Positions 62,431 to 64,000 of a stretch of 64,000 nt of DNA are shown one piece after another (positions within the stretch are counted from its first letter, which is position 1; the number at the start of each line of letters is the position of its first letter). Below the pieces are notes generated by a model. The model had not been told where the DNA came from. It worked only from the letters and a program-made list of their open reading frames with translations, and ran no database searches. The position numbers and the translations under genes were made by a program. Origin of the DNA: an uncultured Lachnospiraceae bacterium (GTDB lineage: Bacteria > Bacillota > Clostridia > Lachnospirales > Lachnospiraceae). Location: assembly GCA_910577165.1 (NCBI GenBank), contig CAJTLX010000001.1, positions 1-64,000 on the forward strand, given 5' to 3'.

Positions 62431-62549
62431 AACATTCTTTGCAGGAAAAATTAGAGATAAAATGTTTCCGGAATTGTCTTGATATTATCTCTTTTTGAGA
62501 ATATAATAAAAAGTACAAACCATAAAATTTAAAAGCGAGGTAACAAGCA

Positions 62550-64000
62550 ATGCCTGTTCCAACTAATATAAAGACCCTGCTCTCAGGAAATGTCGTAGAG
62601 TGGGCTAGAATCGAGTTTAAAGAAACATGGAATGCTGAGGCTTCCCTAAAAACAATCTGCGCATTTGCAAATGATATTGACAACTGGGGTGGCGGCTATA
62701 TTATAATTGGAATAAAAGAAAAAAATGGTCGTCCAGAATACCCTCTTCTTGGCATTCCCCCGGAAAAAATCGATGGATACCTAAAAGATATGCTAAATAA
62801 ATGCAAACAAATTCAACCAGAATATCTTCCGATTGTTGAGGTGGTTGACTACGAAGAAAAAAAATTTATTGTAATCTGGGCACCCGGTGGATATTTGCGC
62901 CCCTACTCTTCACCAAAATCCATGGCAAAAGACGAAAAAGGACGCGTCTACTATATCCGCAAAATGTCCAGCACCATTGTTCCTTCAGGAGAAGAAAAAC
63001 GCGATTTATATAATCTCGCCAACAATGTGCCATTTGATGACCGTATCAACCATGAAGCCGAACTGACCGATCTGAATATTACTCTGATTCAGTCCTATCT
63101 TAAGGAAATCGGCAGTTCTTTATATGAAGTTTCCGGGCATATGGATTTTACAGAACTATGCCGAAATATGAATATTGTCAATTCCCTGCCTGAATATATA
63201 AAACCCAAAAATGTTGGTTTAATGTTCTTCAGTTTAGCACCGGAACGTTTTTTCCCCTATGCCCAAATTGATGTTGTTCAGTTTCCGGAGGGTCTGGGGG
63301 GAAACCGGATTATCGAAAATACCTTTCGGGGACCTCTGCATCAGCAGCTTCGTGAAGCACTGCAATATATCCAAAACAGTGTGATTCAGGAACAGGTAAT
63401 TAAATTTCCTGACAAAGCAGAAGCCGATCGTTTTTTCAATTACCCATACGCAGCAATCGAAGAAAGTCTTTGCAATGCAGTTTATCATAAGGGTTATGAT
63501 GTCCGCGAGCCGATTGAAGTCCGTGTTCTCCCCGACCGAATTGAGATTGTCAGTCATCCGGGTGCTGACCGCTCCATCACAGAACAGGGACTTAAGACCT
63601 ACCATGTATTTAACAGACGCTACCGAAATCGGCGCATCGGCGAATTTTTAAAGGAAATGCATTTGACGGAGGGGCGTAATACAGGCTTCCAAAAAATACT
63701 AAATGCACTAAAACGGAACGGATCACCTAAACCAATTTTTGAAACCGATCCCGAACGACTCTCTTTTTCTAGCACACTACTGATTCATCCCTATTTTCTC
63801 CCTCAAAATGAGGGAGAAAATGAGGGAGAAAATGAGGGAGAAAATGAGGGAGAAAACAAAACCATTACCAAAAACGAGCAACTTATCCTAACAGCGATCG
63901 AAAAAGAACCTTCCATTTCAGTTGCAAAGATGGTAAAGGAACTTGGTCTTTCAAAGGCTTCTCTTGAACGGGCAATTAAATCCCTAAAAGAGAAGCGTAT
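62550..64000 (+). CDS. AlbA_2 / ATP-binding (AAA_4-like) HTH protein, 3' partial
   Basis: At least 483 codons, running off the right edge. N-terminus has the AlbA_2 (Schlafen-like) domain: ARIEFKETWNAEAS, GGGYIIIGIKEKNG; the middle has the HATPase-like ESLCNAVYHKGYD and EIVSHPG, then RNRRIGEFL; after a NEGE repeat comes a winged HTH (PSISVAKMVKELGLSKASLE). GAGG lies about 10 bases before ATG 62550. Proteins of this type are often annotated as putative transcription regulators or defence-linked; function is not established. Confidence 0.8.
   Translation, partial: MPVPTNIKTLLSGNVVEWARIEFKETWNAEASLKTICAFANDIDNWGGGYIIIGIKEKNGRPEYPLLGIPPEKIDGYLKDMLNKCKQIQPEYLPIVEVVDYEEKKFIVIWAPGGYLRPYSSPKSMAKDEKGRVYYIRKMSSTIVPSGEEKRDLYNLANNVPFDDRINHEAELTDLNITLIQSYLKEIGSSLYEVSGHMDFTELCRNMNIVNSLPEYIKPKNVGLMFFSLAPERFFPYAQIDVVQFPEGLGGNRIIENTFRGPLHQQLREALQYIQNSVIQEQVIKFPDKAEADRFFNYPYAAIEESLCNAVYHKGYDVREPIEVRVLPDRIEIVSHPGADRSITEQGLKTYHVFNRRYRNRRIGEFLKEMHLTEGRNTGFQKILNALKRNGSPKPIFETDPERLSFSSTLLIHPYFLPQNEGENEGENEGENEGENKTITKNEQLILTAIEKEPSISVAKMVKELGLSKASLERAIKSLKEKR
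63807..63854 (+). repeat. Four 12-bp tandem repeats in the AlbA-type gene
   Basis: AATGAGGGAGAA is repeated four times without interruption, encoding (NEGE)4 between the ATP-binding-like domain and the HTH. The unit is a multiple of three, so copy changes would alter linker length without breaking the frame. Confidence 0.9.

Overview
The window (64 kb, moderately low GC, strong GGAGG-type ribosome binding sites, sigma-A style promoters) looks like a chromosome of a gut Clostridia bacterium, most likely Lachnospiraceae. The support is the gene set: IorAB/PaaK, GH2 and GH36 glycosidases, a surface-anchored type I pullulanase, two-subunit L-serine dehydratase, BioY and a FatA-type thioesterase. 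This is inferred from gene content only.

Region 1 (1 to about 21.8 kb) is one end of a temperate tailed-phage prophage that continues past the left edge. Read from the integration end inwards it has a large serine integrase and a CI-like repressor (both +), then on the minus strand a Cro-like protein, small early genes, a recombination protein, a one-chain SbcD-SbcC (Mre11-Rad50) fusion, a DnaD-like initiator, a DnaC-like loader, a C5-cytosine methyltransferase broken by 5 bp inside its SAM-binding motif, small zinc-binding proteins, and an ArpU-like regulator. After a strong terminator comes a tightly coupled cassette (radical SAM/SPASM, glycosyltransferase, two ParB-like proteins, second radical SAM) that runs into the terminase genes. 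The prophage has split a nitrilase-family gene of the host. In the leader of the replication/recombination operon there is a 34-nt element with the architecture of a type I-C CRISPR repeat, without an array or cas genes, and a possible short opposite-strand RNA.

Region 2 (21.8 to 45.8 kb) is host metabolism. It includes decayed genes (nitrilase, chemotaxis receptor fragment, a 301-codon frame with two internal stops), an acyl-CoA synthetase, an amidohydrolase, and the iorA-iorB-paaK operon for arylpyruvate oxidation, whose leader carries a large palindrome between 24-bp direct repeats. It continues with an aldo/keto reductase, a DeoR-type regulator with a palindromic operator, lacZ, ridA, bioY under a BirA-like operator, a ROK sugar kinase, an acyl-ACP thioesterase, a membrane protein fused to an L7/L12 C-terminal domain, and alpha-galactosidase.

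Region 3 (45.8 to 57.6 kb) is a rearranged defence island on the minus strand: an Hsp70 and a giant J-domain protein (HPE instead of HPD), a BrxB remnant, a BrxC N-terminus fused to an unrelated C-terminus, a small helix-turn-helix remnant beside tandem palindromic operators, a Septu/retron-type AAA ATPase, and an HNH N-terminus fused in frame to a PglZ lacking its own N-terminus. I read this as a BREX locus whose middle was replaced by another defence module, leaving two in-frame chimeras.

Region 4 (57.6 to 64 kb) holds sdaAA/sdaAB, the pullulanase, and a truncated-by-window AlbA-type ATP-binding protein with a 12-bp tandem repeat. I found no tRNA or rRNA genes and no CRISPR array.
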